Positions 59,925-64,000 of a stretch of 64,000 bases of DNA are shown here, in pieces (the stretch's first letter is position 1; each line of letters opens with the position of its first letter). This DNA comes from Bacteroidales bacterium UBA4116 (GTDB taxonomy: Bacteria; Bacteroidota; Bacteroidia; Bacteroidales; Tannerellaceae). The translations under genes were made by a program, and so were the position numbers. The stretch is from positions 62,001 through 126,000 of the forward strand of contig DFXE01000011.1 in the NCBI GenBank assembly GCA_002381645.1. The letters run 5' to 3'. The notes under the pieces were generated by a model, which was not told the DNA's origin, searched no databases, and saw only the letters and a program-made list of their open reading frames with translations.

Positions 59925-60707
59925 TTACCCGTTCATACTTCCGCTTCGGAATCCTTCCAAATCGAGTGTAACATATTTAAAACCCAACGCTTTAATCTCC
60001 GTTATTATTTCTTTTGTTTCCGATATTTTACCGAAAAAGGCTTCCGGTGCTTCGATACGGGCGATATTACCGTGCCAGCGCACCCGGCAACCCTCCATAC
60101 CGCGCGTGCGTAAAGACTCTTCTGCTTTTTCAACAATAGCCAGTCTTTCTTTCGTTATTCCGAATCCGAAAGGCAGGCGGGTGGCAAGGCAGGCGTTCGA
60201 CGGTTTGTTCCAGGTTACCACACCCAGTAATTTACTGTACCTGCGGATATCTTCTTTTGTTAATCCGCATTCCATCAACGGGCTTACAACTCCCAGTTCT
60301 ACTGCTGCCCTTGCACCCGGCCGGTCGGTTGCTACCGCATCGTCGGCATTTTGTCCGTCGGCTACAATCGTTATGCCGTTCCGTTTCGCTACTTCGATGA
60401 TCTGTTCGTAATTCTTTTTCTTGCAGTGGTAACATCTCATCCGGTCGTTTTCGCAAAACTCCTTTACACCGAAAGGGTTTCCTTCCACTACCGCATATTT
60501 TACCTGCAATTTATCCAGTTGGGCAACCGCTTCCGTACGGTCACGGTTTGCCAGCACCGGCGAATCGATCAATACCGCCATTACATTCTTTTCCAGTACT
60601 TCGTTTGCCACATGTAAAAGGAAAGAAGAATCCACACCTCCCGAAAAAGCTACGCACAGCTTATCGTATCCGGCTATTTTATTTCTGAGAATATCTAATT
60701 TTTCCAT
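59925..60707 (-). CDS. larE: LarE, sacrificial sulfur transferase
   Basis: 260 aa from the ATG at 60707 (an upstream TTG is unlikely). The PP-loop LCVAFSGGVDSSFLLHVA is at residues 18-35. Cys173 in SNACLATRLPFGFG is in the place of the sulfur-donating Cys of LarE; extra cysteines in MRCYHCKK (residues 92-95) are also seen. LarE thiolates the biscarboxylate precursor. Between the TsaA-FmdE gene and larB. Confidence 0.92.
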   Translation of the reverse strand: MEKLDILRNKIAGYDKLCVAFSGGVDSSFLLHVANEVLEKNVMAVLIDSPVLANRDRTEAVAQLDKLQVKYAVVEGNPFGVKEFCENDRMRCYHCKKKNYEQIIEVAKRNGITIVADGQNADDAVATDRPGARAAVELGVVSPLMECGLTKEDIRRYSKLLGVVTWNKPSNACLATRLPFGFGITKERLAIVEKAEESLRTRGMEGCRVRWHGNIARIEAPEAFFGKISETKEIITEIKALGFKYVTLDLEGFRSGSMNG

Positions 60708-60765
60708 TCGGAATATTTCCTTTTTTCTTTTATCCAAAAACAAAAATACAAATAAGTAGCCAATA

Positions 60766-61836
60766 TCATTGTACCGATATTCCGTCGCCCGTCAGGATGG
60801 GATAAGTGGTTCCGGCACAACGATAACAGTAATGAGCAGTACCTTCAGTGACCGTCCGGTTTATCATGACGCTTTCTTTGCATGTTGCGCAAACCACGCT
60901 TTCGCGGATAGAAGCATACGACGGTATATCCGTCGTTACATGCTGAACATCAAACAATTCCCCGAATGGTATAGTCAATGTACCGAACGCCCTTTCCAAC
61001 CCTAATTTTTTAAATTCCGCCACCAGTTCCGGATCATGATTTTGTTGGGTTACCACTTTCCCGTAACATTCCCTGAAAGCCGGGAAAGAGCGGTGGAGTA
61101 CCTCCTGCGATTCGGGGCGCGAGCATACCCTGATGCCTTTGCCGTCTCTTTTAGTAAGCGTAAAGGCCGTCTTTCCAAGGTCTTTATAAATCAAGCCGTT
61201 ATTGCCGAACGAACAGCCTGTTACAAACTGTACCCCGTCGGCAAAACAGTTATTGGTTTCCGTAATCGCGAGCAGGTCTTCCATACCGTCGGAGTCGGCC
61301 CGCATTTCCGACATGGCGAATGCGGCGGCCATAATTCCCATTGCCAGTCCGGGACAATAATGTCCGTGCAGTTGTCCTGCCTTGGTCAACAGCAATTCCG
61401 TTTCCTTCCGTAGGATATGGTTTTTTATTTCGATGCGGGGTTCCGATCGTATGATGGATTGATGCACCGGGTTTTTATCCGCCGATTGGGCGAACAAGGA
61501 CGTATCGCAACATTTAATATCCAGTAGAGGGCTTCCGTTCTTTGCGTCGAGCCCTTCTACAACCAGTTCGTTTGCTTTTATTTCAAGCAGTTTAACGGTA
61601 GTAATTCCTATCAGGTTCGGACGGTTCGGGCTTCGGGATGCAAATACCCCGCGTTCTGCTCCCGAACGGGTGATGCCAGACAGGGGAAATGTTTTATTTT
61701 CCGATTCATGGAAATAATAAACCACGTCCAGATATTCGCATTCGCCGATGTTCAGCAGGCCGCCTAAATATTCCGTATTTATAACCAGCCTGTTTCCGGC
61801 AACCATTCCTACGGGTTGGAATTGTATTGTATTCAT
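60766..61836 (-). CDS. TsaA(TrmO)-FmdE fusion protein
   Basis: 356 aa from the ATG at 61836; the ATG is two bases after the ATPase stop. Residues 1-115 match a TsaA/TrmO SAM-binding fold (FASRSPNRPNLIGITTVKLL at 65-84, GLDAKNGSPLLDIK). Residues 150-315 match FmdE (GQLHGHYCPGLAMGI, 154-168; ETNNCFADGVQFVTGCSFGN). A zinc ribbon with CATC (316-319) and CYRC (337-340) ends it. The fold suggests metal or sulfur handling with SAM; the reaction is unknown. Confidence 0.8.
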   Translation of the reverse strand: MNTIQFQPVGMVAGNRLVINTEYLGGLLNIGECEYLDVVYYFHESENKTFPLSGITRSGAERGVFASRSPNRPNLIGITTVKLLEIKANELVVEGLDAKNGSPLLDIKCCDTSLFAQSADKNPVHQSIIRSEPRIEIKNHILRKETELLLTKAGQLHGHYCPGLAMGIMAAAFAMSEMRADSDGMEDLLAITETNNCFADGVQFVTGCSFGNNGLIYKDLGKTAFTLTKRDGKGIRVCSRPESQEVLHRSFPAFRECYGKVVTQQNHDPELVAEFKKLGLERAFGTLTIPFGELFDVQHVTTDIPSYASIRESVVCATCKESVMINRTVTEGTAHYCYRCAGTTYPILTGDGISVQ

Positions 61837-61837
61837 A

Positions 61838-62608
61838 TTATGTTTTGTTTGCGGGCAAGCCGCGGGGAACAATATACAGGTATTCTCCCTGATCAATAAT
61901 ATCGGCGCGGATGCCGTAAAGATTCTCAATGTTTTCAGTCGTGACCACACTCTTATCGCCGTAAGCAAATATACGCCCGTCTTTAAGCATCATGATCCGG
62001 CTGGCATAACGGATAGCCATATTGATGTCGTGAATGGCGATTAATATCGTGATCCCTTTTTGCGACAACGTTTTCAGAAGTTCAAGCACTTCCAGTTGAT
62101 GCCTGATATCCAGATTAGCGGTAGGTTCGTCGAGCAGGAGGATTTTTGGTTCCTGCGCCAATGCCCTGGCGATCATCACGGTTTGTTGCTGTCCGCCGCT
62201 CAGTTCGTTGGTTCGTTTCATCGATAAATGGCCGATATTGAGCCTGCGGAGAATATCGGCGGTAATATCCAGGTCGGACGTGGCCGGTTTCCAGCTTATA
62301 AACGGTTTACGTCCCATAAGCACTGTATCGAATACCGTAGTGGCCTGTTGCCGTCGCTGGCTTTGAGGGACATAGGCGATAATCCGCGCCATGGCATTCG
62401 GAGAATAATGGGCGACCGGTTGCCCGTCGACCGATATCGTACCGCTTTGTGGTTTCAGTATTCCGTTTACGCATTTAATGAGCGTGCTTTTTCCTGATCC
62501 GTTAGGTCCTGCCAGCGCAACAAAATCGCCGGTATCTATCCGGCAACATACATCCTGTAAGACCGGTTGTACATTATAGCTAAATACGATGTTGCGTATA
62601 TCGATCAT
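61838..62608 (-). CDS. ABC transporter ATPase, FecE/BtuD type
   Basis: 256 aa from the ATG at 62608; a TTG at 62614 overlaps the permease stop. Walker A LAGPNGSGKSTLIK, signature NELSGGQQQTVMIARALAQ, Walker B KILLLDEPTANLD, and the H-loop HDINMAIRY. It powers the import system with the FecCD-type permease. Followed by the TsaA-FmdE gene. Confidence 0.93.
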   Translation of the reverse strand: MIDIRNIVFSYNVQPVLQDVCCRIDTGDFVALAGPNGSGKSTLIKCVNGILKPQSGTISVDGQPVAHYSPNAMARIIAYVPQSQRRQQATTVFDTVLMGRKPFISWKPATSDLDITADILRRLNIGHLSMKRTNELSGGQQQTVMIARALAQEPKILLLDEPTANLDIRHQLEVLELLKTLSQKGITILIAIHDINMAIRYASRIMMLKDGRIFAYGDKSVVTTENIENLYGIRADIIDQGEYLYIVPRGLPANKT

Positions 62609-62610
62609 GG

Positions 62611-63675
62611 TCAATAGGTTTTACTCATACTTTTTATCAACAGAAACAAAAACAGGGGAGCCCCGATAAAAGAAGTAAGAATACCTACCGGAAGAATAAC
62701 CGGTGAAATGACCGTACGCGCCAACGTATCCGATAACAACAGGAAAGCGCCTCCGAAAATAGTGGAAGCCGGTATCAGGAATTGTTCGTCGTTGCCGATA
62801 ATGCGCCTTACGATATGCGGAACTACCAGCCCTACAAAAGCGATGACGCCATAGAACGATACGGCAACGGCTGTGGCAAGCGTTGCCATCATCATGCCGG
62901 TCAGACGTACCCTTCTGACGTTTACGCCGAGGCTTTGGGCATGTTCGTCGCCCGATTGTAAGGATTTATACGTCCAAATCTGCCAGAAGAAAAAGATAAT
63001 GACAGGTACCAGGATGATAGCAAGGATGACTGTATTATCCCAGGACGCGCGGCCTAAATCGCCGAATGTCCAGAATACGATAGAGGCAAGTTGTATATCG
63101 TCGGCAAAATATTGCATGGCAGATATACCCGCCGAGAAAAGGGAAGATAAAATGATACCCGACAGAATGATCATTTCGGGTGTGGCTCCCTTGTATTTCG
63201 ATAAAGCCAGGATGACCAGCACCCCGATAACGCTCCACATAAAGGCGGAAAGGGTGACGATATACGGATTATTAATAACGGCCATATCATTCGAACCCTG
63301 GTAAGCGCTGCCGGCACCCAGTACGACAATGGCAAATGCTGCTCCGAAAGCGGAAGCGCCCGAAATACCGAGCGTATAGGGGGAAGCAAGCGGATTATGC
63401 AAAAGGCTTTGAATAACCGCCCCCGATACAGCTAAAGCCATTCCGGCAAGAATAGCGCCTATAACCCGCGGCATCCGGATATTCAGGATGATCTGTGAAG
63501 TGAAGGCCGAACCTTCGCCTGTTAGCAGCCGGAAAATATCACCGGCCGTTATGTCGGCGGAACCGGTAACTAAAGAAAGGAACGACAATAGGATGAGCAG
63601 TAACAACACAATAAGGATAAAATATATCCGCCGCCGGACGTATTTCCTGTATTGCATTAGTATGGCACTGTTCAT
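62611..63675 (-). CDS. FecCD/BtuC-type ABC permease
   Basis: 354 aa with about ten membrane helices. Family hallmarks are LNIRMPRVIGAILAGMALAVSG (near residue 65), NPLASPYTLGISGASAFGAA, and the C-terminal GVIAFVGLVVPHIVRRIIGN. Permeases of this type move siderophores, haem, cobalamin or metal chelates. Its ATG overlaps the stop of the binding-protein gene by four bases. Confidence 0.93.
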   Translation of the reverse strand: MNSAILMQYRKYVRRRIYFILIVLLLLILLSFLSLVTGSADITAGDIFRLLTGEGSAFTSQIILNIRMPRVIGAILAGMALAVSGAVIQSLLHNPLASPYTLGISGASAFGAAFAIVVLGAGSAYQGSNDMAVINNPYIVTLSAFMWSVIGVLVILALSKYKGATPEMIILSGIILSSLFSAGISAMQYFADDIQLASIVFWTFGDLGRASWDNTVILAIILVPVIIFFFWQIWTYKSLQSGDEHAQSLGVNVRRVRLTGMMMATLATAVAVSFYGVIAFVGLVVPHIVRRIIGNDEQFLIPASTIFGGAFLLLSDTLARTVISPVILPVGILTSFIGAPLFLFLLIKSMSKTY

Positions 63676-64000
63676 TGTATTTCGTTTTTATCTATCTGCC
63701 GTAAGCTGTGATCGGTGATCAGTTGGTTGAAAATAGGTTTGCCGTAGAACATGGTCAGTATTTCATCTGCTTTTTCCGTTATATCTATATCCGGAAACGC
63801 ATCGGGATATAATACTTTTCCTGTAAACCAGCTATCGATCAATACCAGCTCGTAATTGGTGGCATAATTGTTATAAGGCAGCAAAGTAAACACTTTATTA
63901 TTATTTACGGCCTTTAAATGGCCGGATATCGCACCTCCGGGCTTCAAATCGTTTAACGCAAGCTGTAATCCGTATTCGTCGATGAAGATCACATCCGGAT
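63672..64000 (-). CDS. ABC substrate-binding protein, C-terminal part (partial)
   Basis: 109 codons run in from the right edge. PDVIFIDEYGLQLALNDLKP, NNNKVFTLLPYNNYATNYEL and the ending fit a Peripla_BP_2-type binding protein. It precedes the permease with a 4-base overlap, so it is part of this operon. Metal or chelate binding is inferred from the context. Confidence 0.7.
   Translation of the reverse strand, partial: PDVIFIDEYGLQLALNDLKPGGAISGHLKAVNNNKVFTLLPYNNYATNYELVLIDSWFTGKVLYPDAFPDIDITEKADEILTMFYGKPIFNQLITDHSLRQIDKNEIQ

Overview
The window looks like a chromosome segment of a Bacteroidales bacterium (Dysgonomonas/Parabacteroides-like; genus is inference). The evidence is AT-rich DNA, promoters of the Bacteroidetes type (-7 TAnnTTTG with a -33 TTTG, for example upstream of hipBA and of the acetyltransferase at 20834), tyrosine recombinases of the Bacteroidetes kind, a TonB-dependent receptor fragment, and DUF4377/DUF3108 envelope proteins.

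From 1 to about 50 kb the window is an accessory region of small, mostly single-gene functions on both strands: GNAT acetyltransferases, VOC/glyoxalase-fold proteins, AraC regulators, HAD phosphatases, hexapeptide acetyltransferases, ASCH/PUA, YCII, DinB, DUF1801, YdeI, isochorismatase, cupin, NUDIX, methyltransferases, nitroreductase and MBL. It also holds relatives of three drug-modifying enzymes: a lincosamide-nucleotidyltransferase-like protein, a chloramphenicol acetyltransferase, and an aminoglycoside-phosphotransferase-like kinase. Several families occur twice: ASCH, QueG-like, two GNAT types, hexapeptide transferase, DUF1801 and YdeI. Between the intact genes lie many fragments: TonB receptor, PhzF, ferredoxin, DUF5700, GNAT pieces, DUF2945 and unnamed C-termini. 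The region seems to grow and decay by short duplications and deletions. A degenerate mobile element (about 11.9-15.8 kb; a tRNA-3'-end-like sequence, two truncated integrases and a decayed IS3-type element) follows a hipBA toxin-antitoxin pair.

Two non-coding patterns stand out. (1) Five loci share the box TGTC/TGTT-TTTTTTACAA. In four of them it lies 21-22 bp upstream of a -7 box. These precede two AraC/VOC pairs and an M28 peptidase; the fifth box abuts a PhzF remnant. (2) Three intergenic arrays carry a TTGTTWAACAA-like palindrome repeated on an exact 22-bp pitch (one step of 23), at 8442-8515, 15679-15773 and 44982-45079.

From about 50.5 kb the content looks more housekeeping: M28 peptidase, MATE transporter, lipoproteins and a PLD-like protein. 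The window ends in a tight minus-strand operon that runs off the right edge. It encodes a FecCD-type metal/chelate ABC transporter (binding protein, permease, ATPase), a TsaA(TrmO)-FmdE fusion, and LarE, LarB and LarC, the three enzymes that build the nickel-pincer nucleotide cofactor. LarC carries a 24-histidine stretch. The arrangement suggests nickel uptake coupled to cofactor assembly, with an unassigned role for the TsaA-FmdE protein.
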